DNA of 64,000 nt, from NCBI GenBank assembly GCA_034231615.1, contig CM067311.1:26316015-26380014 (forward strand). Direction: 5' to 3'. Under the pieces are notes generated by a model that ran no database searches, had not been told where the DNA came from, and worked only from the letters and a program-made list of their open reading frames with translations. Positions within the stretch are counted from its first letter, which is position 1. Each line of letters starts with the position of its first letter. Shown piece after piece: positions 1-10,457 of the stretch. Source of the stretch: Meghimatium bilineatum (Eukaryota; Mollusca; Gastropoda; Stylommatophora; Philomycidae). The position numbers were made by a program, and so were the translations under genes.

Positions 1-43
1 CGCAACAGAATTATTTTAAATAGTCACAAATAAACACATTTAC

Positions 44-141
44 CTGCGTTCCTTACAAGCTTGTTTGGCTCGGCCTGAGCCCCCAAACTTGGTCATGTCA
101 CGGCATGCAGCACATTTACCACAATCTGGTTGTTGACACAC
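44..141 (-). CDS. DNMT1: DNMT1 exon: CXXC zinc finger, main part
   Basis: 98-bp internal exon, entered in phase 0 after a TAG acceptor and left two bases into a codon at a GTAAAT donor. It encodes most of the CXXC zinc finger: the spaced cysteines [13 protein letters not shown] and the DNA-contacting loop [12 protein letters not shown] are visible. CXXC of DNMT1 binds unmethylated CpG and helps keep the enzyme off such sites (family knowledge). The first CxxC pair is on the preceding exon (1365-1530). The next exon, with the last zinc ligand, is outside the window. Confidence 0.95.
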
Positions 142-563
142 CTACAATTAAATTTAAATAAATCGTACAAGTCAATCTGTCAATCAAGTTGAGGTTTAAG
201 TATGTTGATTATCATCGTTGCACACTGGACATATCGATAGGTGCTTACTTCTCTGCTTCAGTAAATCTCTCAGGGTATAACAACTGATGGTTTAGTCTTC
301 GATAACTACCATCCGATAAGCTGAAATACCCAATCTGTTATTTGAAAGCATAAACAAAATGAGTTGTTTATGGTCAAATTGTTGGTTACAAACTGGCCAA
401 AATTGCGCATAAACTAATAAAAACATGCTGAATATTCATTTGATGGTTATTGAATTTTCAAGAATGTTACTGTTTTATAAATTTATTTTAGCTCTCTCAA
501 ATTATCAATATTCATTCATTTCACTATTGTCTATCCTCAGGTGGTGGAGTTGTCATAGTTTTC
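142..563. other. Intron, no feature seen
   Basis: DNMT1 intron sequence between the CXXC exon acceptor and the 26-bp array. AT-rich; I see no repeat, exon or RNA gene in it. Confidence 0.6.
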
Positions 564-1379
564 ATATGTCACAATCTAGCATACCTCACATATACCACAA
601 TCAAGCCTACCTCACATATCCCACAATCAAGCCTACCTCACATATACCACAATCAAGCCTACCTCACATATGCCACAATCAAGCCTTCCTCACATATGCC
701 ACAATCTAGCATACCTCACATATACCACAATCAAGCCTACCTCACATATACCACAATCAAGCCTACCTCACATATACCACAATCAAACCTACCTCACATA
801 TACCACAATCAAACCTACCTCACATATACCACAATCAAACCTACCTCACATATGCCACAATCAAGACTACCTCACACATCCCACAATCTAGCCTACCTCA
901 CATATACCACAATCAAGCCTACCTCACATATACCACAATCAAGCCTACCTCACATATACCACAATCAAGCCTACCTCACATATACCACAATCAAGCCTAC
1001 CTCATATATACCGCAATCAAGCCTACCTCATATATACCGCAATCAAGCCTACCTCACATATACCACAATCAAGCCTACCTCACATATGCCACAATCAAGC
1101 CTACCTCACATATGCCACAATCAAGCCTACCTCACATATGCCACAATCAAGCCTACCTCACATATGCCACAATCAAGCCTACCTCACATATACCACAATC
1201 AAGCCTACCTCATATATACCACAATCAAGCCTACCTCACATATACCACAATCAAGCCTACCTCACATATACCACAATCAAGCCTACCTCACATATACCAC
1301 AATCAAGCCTACCTCATATATGCCACAATCAAGCCTACCTCACATATACCACAATCAAGCCTACCTCACATATGCCACA
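564..1379. repeat. 26-bp minisatellite at a DNMT1 splice donor
   Basis: About 31 tandem copies of a 26-bp unit. In the gene's orientation the unit begins TGTGGYATATGTGAG, continues GTAGGC and ends TTGAT. The first part is identical to the last 15 bases of exon 1365-1530 (codons C-G-I-C-E), the second is its splice donor. The array starts inside the exon and runs into the intron, so it was built from the exon/intron junction. Variation is mostly C/T at one position. Long reading frames across it on both strands are artefacts of the repeat. Confidence 0.95.
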
Positions 1380-1530
1380 GCGCTGTCTCTTAGTCTTGGA
1401 AGTCTCATCAATCTGACCTTGGAAAATGGAGTCAAATATTCTTCGGACAAGAGGAGTCACAGTGGCCTTTGTGTCCTTGGGTTTTTCTTTTTTAGCCTTT
1501 ACTCTGGCCACCTCTTTTCTCAACTGCCTC
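1365..1530 (-). CDS. DNMT1: DNMT1 exon: RFTS-CXXC linker and first CxxC
   Basis: 166-bp exon. It begins with the last base of an arginine codon after acceptor TTCTCAG and ends in phase 0 at GAG|GTAGGC. It encodes a basic linker (RKEVARVKAKKEKPKD), the segment TPLVRRIFDSIF conserved in animal DNMT1, and RQRCGICE, whose two cysteines open the CXXC zinc finger. The 3-prime 15 bases form the first part of the 26-bp minisatellite unit, so the donor is followed by about 30 near-copies of itself. Use of a distal donor would read CGICEVGLIVVYVR then TAG, truncating the protein at the zinc finger. Confidence 0.95.
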
Positions 1531-2282
1531 CTGAGAACGAGAGTGACTCCATTACATAAATATTTATATTAGAAAAATTACAGGAAGGACACAAAACAGA
1601 AAATGAAGTCTTTAAATTGTAAAAGTTAAAATTAATGCCACTCCAGAACACCCGATCCAAATTTAATTTAAAATTATATGATTTTCTTTCTTAAGTACAT
1701 GCATATTTATTATCTCACACACTCTCTAAACACATTTACACACGCGCCTCGAGTGAGTGTGCTATATAAACATTTATCAGTTATAAAATGCTGCTAGCAA
1801 AATAATATAACACTGCCAAAGTCGTATGTGATGAGCAACTGAAGCTAATAGAATTATGACATCACGCATCTGTTCTCTGGACATCCTTCTGGAAATCTAG
1901 TCGGATCATTTTCCTGCTACAAGGGAGATCCAGTGGGGATCTCGTAGTCGTAACCTGCGATAACAGTTATCATGTTGTTCCGACATGCCGATGTTGTGCT
2001 TGAACTAGGACGGGCACGGTGTAGGTGAGCGGAACTAAGAAACCTGTCGCAAGGTCCTGAGTTGTGCCCTGATGTCGACGTCAGTTTCGGCTGCATAAGA
2101 CTCGAAACACCATCAAATCGGATAACTGCTGGAACAGAGGGAGTGCACTTATGGGAATGCACCACGTGCTGTGAGGCCAGTTTCTAATCAAGAAGATCCA
2201 GTGGGGAGTTAGAAAGCAAAAGCAAACAAACAAATGATATAACACCAGCTGACTGCGAAGATATTTATTGTGCTTCACCCAC
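1531..2282. other. Intron with fragments of retroposon B
   Basis: DNMT1 intron. Two short pieces of retroposon B are recognisable on the plus strand, at about 1870-1938 (actacaagggagatccagtg-like 3-prime part) and 2165-2215. The rest shows nothing recognisable. Confidence 0.6.
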
Positions 2283-2464
2283 CTTTTACCCAAAGTAACG
2301 CCAGCCAGTTTAATTAGTGCCCTCATGCAAGGTGTAGTAATGAGTAGAGACTCATCCTCCTCTGCTGCATCATCAAAACTCTGAACTTGATCCACCACAA
2401 ATTGGGCATGTCGTAGCACGCTATCTTCTGATAAACTTGTCAGCCCAGCTGGAGGTACAGTAGT
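2283..2464 (-). CDS. DNMT1: DNMT1 exon: C-terminal RFTS
   Basis: 182-bp exon, phase 0 entry after CTCAG, leaving two bases into an arginine codon at AAAAG|GTGGGT. It encodes the C-terminal helices of the replication-foci targeting sequence (RFTS): [19 protein letters not shown] and [16 protein letters not shown] match animal DNMT1 closely. RFTS reads ubiquitinated histone H3 through UHRF1 and folds back on the catalytic pocket to autoinhibit it (family knowledge). An acidic stretch DDAAEEDES sits in the middle. Confidence 0.95.
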
Positions 2465-3914
2465 CTGAGGAACATATAGTTATGCCATGTGTAAATATAG
2501 AAACTAGAATATTTATAGAAATATAAAGTATTTTAAAATCTGCTCAAATTTTGACAAATTTAACTATCAAAAATTCTCTTGAATTGTAGTCAATTAATGT
2601 TATACCAAATTATTCTTCCGCATTCGTTCTCAAACTCCTGCAGATTAGCAGGATGCAGTCAAGAGAACGGAATGCTGTGTCATGGTTTACAGAAGGGGTT
2701 GGTAACCTACAGCCTGGACTCGGCCCACCAACCCATCTCATCCAGCGCCAAAACAAAAATCGCAACTACTACCCCACAGTGCACCTAAAATAGTAATTTA
2801 AGTGCATATTTCAAACCTGGTTTAGAACCACATCCCGCCAAAGACGGATGTGTCGGGCCATTGGCACAAATAAAACAGCAACACAACGCATTTTCATTCT
2901 CTGGACTACATCCTGCTAGAAATCTAGTAAGACAATGATCCTGCTACAAGGGAGATGCAGCGGGAATTTGAAAATGATCGCTGAAGAACCACATGAACTT
3001 AATTATTGTATCAATATGTCTAGACCTAAATACACATGTAAACTTCCATAAGTTTTAAAATGTCCAAATGTATAGCATTAATACATTTCTGGAAAGTGAC
3101 TGCTTGCTTCTTGCGATCACTGTTGATAATTTGATTACTGGCACTTTCCGTAACTTAATAATGCATAATCATCGGGTTCTTGCCATTTCTAAGCTCACTG
3201 ATTTAGTGCAAAGAAAGCCAAAATGACACTTTTATGACTGTGGAAAGACAAGGGGGGTGGAAGGTGCACAATGGGGATGGAAGGTGCACAAGGGGAAAAG
3301 AAGGTACACAAGGAAGATCAAAGGTGCATGGGGATGAAACCCACTGGTATGTGCGTGGGCGCACACATGTGAAAAGGCACACAGGGCGGACGAAAAGTAC
3401 ACGGGGGGATGAAGAAGAAGATGGTAATGTTCCTCCTTTGCAAGCAAAGATGGGCATGGCATAGAAAAATAATAATAAAATGTGGTGTGAACAAATAGAA
3501 CAAAAAATAATTTGTGATTGTCTAATTTAGTTTTGGTTTGTGAGTTTGCAGACGTCCAATGAGTCCGATTTGTGTCAGGAAAGTTCTATTTCAGTACTTG
3601 CAGAGGGTCCAGAGCAGGACAGATATAAGATTTTTCCTTTCGCTTCTGTCTCTAGTAAATTGCCCGCATTGTTCATTCTTTTTCAAATTTAATGATATCC
3701 GCAGTGATCTGGGTGTGCCAAGCTGAGCGATCAAGGGTTGCAGTCTCCCAGGAGCTAGGATTGATGCTGCAGTGCTAAATAGGGGGGATGAAAGGGACAC
3801 AGAGGAATGAAAAATACACAAGAAGGATACCTGGGGGCACAAGAAGTTTTATATGAATACGAATACCTGACAAAAGAACTGCTATTTTTCCAATAATTAA
3901 TTTATTCATAATAC
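2465..3914. other. Intron with retroposons A and B
   Basis: DNMT1 intron. It holds a truncated retroposon A (minus, about 2610-2790) and a retroposon B (plus, about 2840-2990). A G-rich run of short degenerate repeats (ggatggaaggtgcacaa-like) lies at 3235-3340, with looser copies at 3780-3840. The piece at about 3428-3580 recurs near 56440-56570 and is therefore a dispersed repeat. No exon is seen. Confidence 0.6.
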
Positions 3915-4066
3915 CTGAATTTTATTCAACAAATCCTCGTAACTAGCATCTGGATTGTTGATGAGAAATTCAATAACAATCTTGGACATATGAACTTTGA
4001 CCCTCATCTGCTCAATGAAAGGACCGTAAGCCTCGCTGGGTTGCATCAATATGTACTCGGCAAAAC
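3915..4066 (-). CDS. DNMT1: DNMT1 exon: RFTS core
   Basis: 152-bp exon, entered after one base of a glycine codon (acceptor CTGCAG) and left in phase 0 at ATTCAG|GTATTA. RFTS segments FAEYILM, FIEQMRVKVHMSKIVIEFL and YEDLLNKI align without gaps to animal DNMT1. Confidence 0.95.
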
Positions 4067-4233
4067 CTGCAGTCAGAAAAAATAATTATGTGTAACTGTA
4101 ATCAAACCAGAGGTCGTAGTAACTGGATTACCAGAACCACAATTTTTTTTATGGTTGTGAAGCTTTTATATAACCAAATTGGACTAACATCTAAGGTTGA
4201 AAGAATGTACTATAAGAGGTACATTTTACTTAA

Positions 4234-5157
4234 CCTTTAGGACTCTACAGGCGCAATTTTGCAACAAAAGTGTGTCCCCCATCTTGCCTATTGGCGCAAT
4301 ATTGCGCAGCAACTTAACAGATAGTGCCCAAATCGCGAGTACGGAACTTCACAAAGTAAAGCTTATATGACGTAGAAATTCCCGCCACACGAAGCTAGGA
4401 ATACGTCAGTCTAAAGATCAAATTCCTTTACACATTACCATTGTAAGAAGGGGAAAGCCAGTTGGTTTTGTAACGCATTTCTGGAGCGACTTTAGCTATT
4501 TTCGGTGCCGTATTTTACTATCAAATTGAGTACCGCCTGCCATGGGTAAGTAATCGCGACTACATGTTCTAATTGTTGTTTTTTGTGTTTAACATGTTGT
4601 TATTTGTTAAGAATGTATGTGTATTCGTTCAAAAACACAAAAATAATATGTACGTGGGGTGCCACGTGTGTGCATGGACAATAATTACACTGTGTGTCGG
4701 CCTAGACCTAGTGTTGACCGGACGGACATTATGAGATTTCTTCACGTTTTATTCGTTTTTTAGGCCATATTATATTAGTTTGTATATGAAACAATATATA
4801 TACAACAAGTTTAGGTATTAGGGAGGATTTTATCAATGTTCCCACACATTGCTCAAGTATTAGGGTCGTTAAGAAATTATATGGACGATTTTGAAAATGG
4901 TGTTTTCAATTTTTCCCCCGAATTTTCAACTTCACATCTTGCTCACAACTGTCATATCACACATACAACAACAACAAAAACATGACTATATTCACTATTC
5001 ATTCCTTTATTTAGATATGTAAAAATTATTTTGATACCTTTTAAAACAAAAATGTTATCGTGTTTTCAAAACACCCATCGTCCAAAACGCAAATTTTCCA
5101 AAAAACAATTCAGGCCACAGGGGGATATTGTGCAATTTTAATTGAGGGCTCTAGAGG
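4234..5157. mobile_element. piggyBac-like TTAA element, copy 1
   Basis: About 924 bp in a DNMT1 intron, flanked by TTAA at 4230-4233 and 5158-5161. The ends are imperfect inverted repeats: CCTTTAGGACTCT on the left, CCTCTAGAGCCCT read inward on the right. TTAA targets and CC-starting ends are hallmarks of piggyBac-type DNA transposons. I see no intact transposase, so it is probably non-autonomous. A diverged second copy starts at 12822 and shares long stretches, for example cccgccacacgaagctag. Confidence 0.6.
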
Positions 5158-5161
5158 TTAA

Positions 5162-5722
5162 CCGGAAAAACTTGTGTCTGGAATAAAACGGATTATTTGT
5201 TTGAAATAATGTTTCACTTTGTCAGATGAATGTACATACAAGGTTTTTACGTCTCCTCTATAATATAAAGCATTATGCTTGTAAATTCATGAGTATGCAG
5301 TAATAATACACTCAAATTGTTGCAAGAATGCGGTGGACAAACTGGTTAGGGAACAAAATTCTACAACCTTTAAAATTTTCCTGTACAGAATTATGATTTG
5401 ACCTATTTACACACAAAACTCCCCCCCTCCCCAAAGATAAATAAGATATGCATTCAAATGTGGGTCAAAGTGCATGAGCCATGGAAAGATGGATTAGCAA
5501 CCAACCAATCATTTGATTAATTTCAAGTGATACAATGTATACAACTGTGATATAATCAAGTGTTTTTAAGTAATTCAATCACATTCTGTTCCTTAGCATA
5601 TTTCAATTTTCACTATTTAAAATATTTAATACAAATTATGTTCTTCTGCATGTGTTCATGAGATATAAGAGTTTCCCTTACTTGAAACAATCAAATAAAG
5701 GCTAATTTAAATAATGACAAAC
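5162..5722. other. Intron, nothing recognised
   Basis: Remaining AT-rich DNMT1 intron up to the next exon; no repeat or coding signal recognised. Confidence 0.5.
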
Positions 5723-5815
5723 CTGTTGAAAACCCAATCAAGGCATTTTCTCCTCCATCAAAGCCAGCAACCAACCATTCATTTATTGGACCCATGTTGC
5801 GGCAAGGTACTCCAC
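5723..5815 (-). CDS. DNMT1: DNMT1 exon: RFTS core
   Basis: 93-bp exon. It starts two bases before the [13 protein letters not shown] stretch (acceptor TTCCAG, completing a Gly codon) and ends one base into a codon at AACAG|GTTTGT. GPINEW and [13 protein letters not shown] are hallmark RFTS residues. Confidence 0.95.
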
Positions 5816-5879
5816 CTGGAATAGAACAATCACATTAAAGAAAAAAACTACCAAACATTGAAAACACTTTATTTTCTTC

Positions 5880-6610
5880 TACACGTGAGAAGCCTTGTAG
5901 GCTAGTTGATAGTGAGCTTGCCTACTGTAACCGAGTTACAGAGGTGCCAGGTTCTAGCCTAGTTGATAGTGAGTTTGCTTACTGTAACCGAGTTACAGAG
6001 GTGCCAGGTTCTAGCCTAGTTCATAGTGAGTTTGCTTACTGTAACCGAGTTACAGAGGTGCCAGGTTCTAGCCTAGTTCATAGTGAGTTTGCTTACTGTA
6101 ACCGAGTTACAGAGGTGCCAGGTTCTAGCCTAGTTGATAGTGAGTTTGCTTACTGTAACCGAGTTACAGAGGTGCCAGGTTCTAGCCTAGTTCATAGTGA
6201 GTTTGCTTACTGTAACCGAGTTACAGAGGTGCCAGGTTCTAGCCTAGTTCATAGTGAGTTTGCTTACTGTAACCAAGTTACAGAGGTGCCAGGTTCTAGC
6301 CTAGTTGATAGTGAGTTTGCTTACTGTAACCGAGTTACAGAGGTGCCAGGTTCTAGCCTAGTTCATAGTGAGTTTGCTTACTGTCACCAGGTTACAGCGT
6401 GCCAGGTTTACTATCACCAGAAAATGTGATATGTTTGAAACCAAGTCCAGATAAAAAATCATGGTCGTGATTTCTCACTTAATACGGTCGTTCCTCCAGT
6501 TCAGGGGTTGTAGTTGGGTACCAGGAGTATGTGTTGAGGAAGGTAAACACCGCAAGGAAGGAAACTGGCCACACCACCTAATAGTTGCTACCATGGGACT
6601 TTAATACATA
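5880..6610 (+). mobile_element. Retroposon C with expanded head
   Basis: Starts with gtaggctagttgatagtgag, continues through a tandem array of its own head (5895-6412) and ends with a body (gtaaacaccgcaaggaagga, cactaatagttgct-like) that also occurs at 16980-17035. The single-headed copy at 16830-17035 shows this is a dispersed retroposon. The head has loose RNA polymerase III A- and B-box look-alikes (tagttgatagtgag; ggttctagcc). Confidence 0.6.
5895..6412. repeat. 57-bp minisatellite in retroposon C head
   Basis: About nine copies of a 57-bp unit (gagtttgcttactgtaaccg in its middle). Because 57 is divisible by three, it gives a long open frame of 19-residue repeats; this is a consequence of the period, not evidence for a protein. 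Units alternate gttgatag/gttcatag. The last unit is degraded. Confidence 0.9.
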
Positions 6611-6837
6611 TCTGTACTACGACTAAAAGATGTTGCCATTTTTGTTTCGATCCCTGGAAATAATGAGCAATACAGGATTTGCATTCTTTTGTGCAATTGA
6701 GGTTTCTCCAGAGATGTATTTCATACTGTGTAGATAGACTCCCAACTCCCTATAGGCATGCAATGCTTTGAGAAGAAATGTACCACTCAGAAGGTAAAAA
6801 GCTTCCTGTGTAGTCATATAATTTACTATGGCCACGC

Positions 6838-6982
6838 AGAAGATGGATGTGTTAGACCATTGGCACAAATAACACGGTGACACAGCGCATTTCCATTCTC
6901 TGGACTACATCCTGCTGGAAATCTAGTAGGACCATTGTCCTGCTATAAGGGAGATTCAGCGGGAGTTTGAGAATGAACACTG
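6838..6982 (+). mobile_element. Retroposon B copy
   Basis: About 145 bp from gatgtgttagaccattggca to the gaatgaacactgtagaag tail; one of about 15 copies in the window. Compare the copy at 54457-54605, whose ends are fixed by a target duplication. Confidence 0.75.
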
Positions 6983-7059
6983 TAGAAGATCTACTAGGGA
7001 ATCTGTGCTGTTGCATAGCAAGTTTGTCTAATGGGACACTAGTGAGACCTTCAAACCTG

Positions 7060-7300
7060 CATGCTAAAACTGGCATGTTTGTTTGTTTGAATTTTAACTT
7101 TATGTATTTCTTTGAAACAGCCATTCCTTCTGTTTTCTTCTTTTTTAGACTAATTCCTTTGTTTTCACTTGCTTGTACTACCATGTCCAACAGGGCTTGA
7201 AGTTGTTGTTCGCTCCTTTCAATCAGAATTGTATCGTCAGCATATCTTAGATTATTCAGATTGTAACCTCCAACTGCTAATCCTGGAATGTAAATGAATA
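7060..7300 (-). pseudogene. Non-LTR reverse transcriptase fragment
   Basis: Minus-strand frame with the reverse transcriptase box LRYADDTILIERSEQQLQALL (split here only by my choice of ends) followed by SENKGISLKKKKTEGM, the catalytic YADD region of a non-LTR retrotransposon. Only the core of the domain remains; both ends run into unrelated sequence. Same family as the fragment at 33385-34150. Confidence 0.75.
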
Positions 7301-7429
7301 TAGAAAAAGAAAAAAGAAAATTTTCTAATGTGATGCCTATGAAAAAAAAGCAAACAAAACAAAAGTGATCATATGGGAATATAAAGATTAAAAAAATTGC
7401 TGGAACATCTGCGGTCAAATATATTGAAA

Positions 7430-7570
7430 ATCAGAGACTGAAATGGTTCCGCCACTTAATGAGAATGAACCAGTATTGGCCAACAACAGAGCATACAACA
7501 TAAATGAAGACATCAAACAGCAAAGGAAGACCAAGAAGAAGGTGGATTAAAGGAGTTACAAACGCTCGGA
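7430..7570 (+). pseudogene. Non-LTR retrotransposon C-terminal fragment
   Basis: Plus-strand remnant reading LKWFRHLMRMN followed by a GRPRRRWIKGV motif, the typical end of LINE proteins in this genome. It carries frameshifts and has no start or stop context. Confidence 0.55.
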
Positions 7571-7792
7571 GACCTCACAATATTACTGCATATCAAGCGA
7601 CCAAACGTAATATTGCCCAAAAACCGACCAGCATTCAACCATGCTACAGCTAACAGTAACAGCAGAGAAAACACAATCGATAGAAGAAAAATGTTACACT
7701 GAAGAACTAATAACAGAAAAAATATGGAAGTTATTTGCTGCTGGCATCTTTTACAGAAACTCTATATAAACAACCTAACTTCACATCCATAC

Positions 7793-7911
7793 CTTCTGGG
7801 CTGGCATCCTCTTCAAATATGGGTTTCAAGACTCCGCTGAAGTACAGATACTTGTTACGTTCAATCAGGCCGGTGTCAAATGCACACAAGTGTGTGTTCT
7901 TATCGTAAACA
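7793..7911 (-). CDS. DNMT1: DNMT1 exon: RFTS zinc region
   Basis: 119-bp exon, entered after two bases of a Ser codon (acceptor TTCCAG) and left one base into a Gly codon at CAGAAG|GTATGG. It encodes [22 protein letters not shown] and [13 protein letters not shown] of the RFTS domain. In vertebrate DNMT1 the first of these reads VYCKHGHLC, with C and H as zinc ligands; here the cysteine position is aspartate while the H and the following C remain. Confidence 0.95.
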
Positions 7912-8214
7912 CTGGAAGGGAACACAGTTTTAAAGATTAAAGTGCATGCAGATGAATCTATCAATCAAATACTCAATCAATCAATCATCTATTATGTCTA
8001 TCTATCTGGCTATACAACTATTTGCACCTCATGGAATATAGGTCTTAAACACACTCCTCTATCTTGTCCTATTTTTAGCTTGCTTCCAGTTCTTTCCATG
8101 CTCTACCACACCAAACTACTTTTGCGTCTCTGCATCTAATTCTTTCCTCTAGATAATACTTGTTATTTCTCGTTTCCTGTGGGTTCTAGATTAATGCCTG
8201 TATTATTATGCTTT

Positions 8215-8415
8215 CTTCTTCAACGTTCATTCTCAAATTCCTATTGAATCTCTCTTGTTAGGACAATGGTCCTACTAGATTTCCAGAAGGATGTAGTCCA
8301 GAGAATGGATATGAAAATGGAGAATTACATTGTGTTGTCGCCATTTTATTTACACCAATGGCCCAACACATCCATCTTCTGTAGTTTGCTATGCTTTCTG
8401 TTAGCTTTCTTAATG
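8215..8415 (-). mobile_element. Retroposon B copy, minus
   Basis: Minus-strand copy with the tail end first (ttcttcaacgttcattctca) and ending near gcccaacacatccatcttct. It is followed within a few bases by a plus-strand copy (8420-8580), so the two form a back-to-back inverted pair. Confidence 0.75.
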
Positions 8416-8419
8416 TGTG

Positions 8420-8580
8420 TCCTCCGCCGAAGACGGGATGTGTCTGCCATTGGCGCAAATAAAACGGCGACACAATGCATTTTCATTTTCCGGACTACAC
8501 CCTGCTGGAAATCTTGTAGGATCATTGTCCTGCTATAAGAGAGAACCAGCAGGAGTTAAAATGAACGCTGAAAAAAGAAG
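8420..8580 (+). mobile_element. Retroposon B copy, plus
   Basis: Plus-strand copy (ccgaagacgggatgtgtc to aatgaacgctgaaaaaagaag), directly opposed to the copy at 8215-8415. Confidence 0.75.
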
Positions 8581-8662
8581 ATATCAGCTTCTGACTCCGA
8601 TAGGAAAACGAGGAAGGAGACAAATAATTTTTGAAATTTAAAAAAAAAAGAGGGAGACTTAC

Positions 8663-8772
8663 CTGAAGTTTGTGATTTTATGTTGTGGCCGGTCTTCCGT
8701 TATTTTATCAAAGTCTTCGTTACCAGTAAACAATGACAACTTTGGATCAGTGAGGGCAATGAACTCTTCAAC
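8663..8772 (-). CDS. DNMT1: DNMT1 exon: RFTS N-terminal half
   Basis: 110-bp exon, phase 0 entry (acceptor TTTCTAG), leaving two bases into a codon at TTCAG|GTAAGT. It encodes VEEFIALTDPKLSLF and PQHKITNF, matching the animal DNMT1 RFTS stretch that precedes the zinc region. Confidence 0.93.
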
Positions 8773-10457
8773 CTAGAAATAGTAAAACCAACATTAGCCT
8801 GACATTTCCCGCTACAGACATTACAATAGATCTATTATGTGTATGAGAGACAAAATTAGCTATAAACATCAATCTTCGGGATTCGTTTTTAAATTACTAG
8901 ATGAAATATATCACATCATGGTTTAAAGCTACACTATCCATGCATTTTTGGCCCAACACATCAAACTTCCGCATGACATTTTTGGTCAAAGACAACGTAT
9001 TGAATGAGGAAGTCAGTCCATACCAAAACATCCTTAGTCACTACTTACACTATGCATGGTAAGTGGCAGTGTTATTTCTTTGATCCCTTTTTCAGACCTG
9101 GCAATACACATCATGATCATATCCATAACCCTTCAGGGTCGTAGAGTTGCCACTCTTGAAATATAGCGGTGCCACTCTTGAAATGTCAACAGAAAAATTT
9201 TGCCATGCCTCTGTTCTTTGTTTAGGTGAAGAATCTTAATCTTGTCCAGTCTTTAATATTATCAATCCATACTTTCCTCTTACCACCTCTTCTTCATCAA
9301 CCATCAGCTGTTCCCTGCAAGATAATTTTGGAAAGGAAATCATGCCTCATGGCCAAACCACACAAATTTTGTGATGTCTCACCACTGCCGTGAGATGTTC
9401 CTGTTGGCGTCAAATACACATAGGCCAACAGAAATATAATAGCAAGTGAACTGCAGATTAGTAGCATGTACTCTGGAGAAAAGAATGTTGTCATGGTTTA
9501 CAGATTGACTGCACCTTTCGGCCTGACACATCCAACTTCAGCATATACCAAGTAAAAAATTAGACAGTTTTCAGGAATTCTAGGGATGCAATTATTAATC
9601 AAGAGAGAAAATGAAAAATTCACTGCATGGTACATGCCGAAATCGGATGTGCTGGACCTTCCAAGGTGCAAATAACTCAGTTATGCCATAAATTAGTACT
9701 ACAACGTACTTCATGCTTCCCGGCAGAAATCACATGCACTTTTGTGTTGGTTACCAGAGTTCGAAAGAAGAAGAAGACTATGTCACAACTACAAAATTTT
9801 TTCTGAGCTTGTTCTCAAACTCCTGCATATAACAGGCTGCAGTTCAGAGGATGGAATGAGTTGTACCATAGTTTGCAGCTTGACTACAATATCTGTGCCC
9901 GTCAGCCCAGCACATCCAACTTCAGTATAACATTGGATCACTTTATGAAACAGTAAATTCAACTCACAAAATCCTCTTAACTTCCTACAACATGCATGGT
10001 AGGCCTTAGTGTTGGTACTCTCTGTTCCCCTTTTGAGTCCGGCAACACTTGCCCGACTACAAATAATCATTTTAGCTTAAGTAAGGCCTGCTGTCTAATG
10101 AAAGCAATGAGATCAAGCAATTACTAGAGTACACCCATAACTGAGCCAAATGCAAAGCGTGTTACGAAACCATGGCCTTTGGAAAAGTAAGAAATTGGTC
10201 GCTCACGGTCACTTACAAAGGACACTGTTCTGTAGCATTCTTTACATTCAGATCCGTCTCTCGTTTACACAAAAGTCGCTTCTAGTGGACGGCAGGCCTA
10301 ATGTGTGCACAATGGAAAAAAAATACTTTTATGGACGTGACTATTACCTTCTAACCTTGCTACAATGATCCTTCAAGGAACGATGCAAGGAAAAAAGGAA
10401 GAGACAAATTTTTCTTAACGGACCCACAGATACAAACAAATGAGCAACACAACTTAC
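8773..10457. other. Intron with retroposon A copies
   Basis: DNMT1 intron. Minus-strand pieces of retroposon A lie at about 8945-9105 (degenerate), 9476-9545 (partial) and 9795-10060 (nearly full length, ending in the ttgctattctttgctccc-like end, here ttggtactctctgttcccc). The remaining sequence has no coding signal that I recognise. Confidence 0.6.

Noticed and set aside
696-1559. 287-codon plus-strand open frame and its siblings
   Set aside because: It is the 26-bp minisatellite read through three frames and then the antisense of a DNMT1 exon.
5944-6429. 161-codon frame of 19-residue repeats
   Set aside because: The 57-bp array is an expanded retroposon head; the single-headed relative has no such frame.
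6852-7418. 188-codon frame as one protein
   Set aside because: Only the middle is reverse transcriptase; the two ends are retroposon B and AT-rich flank read through.
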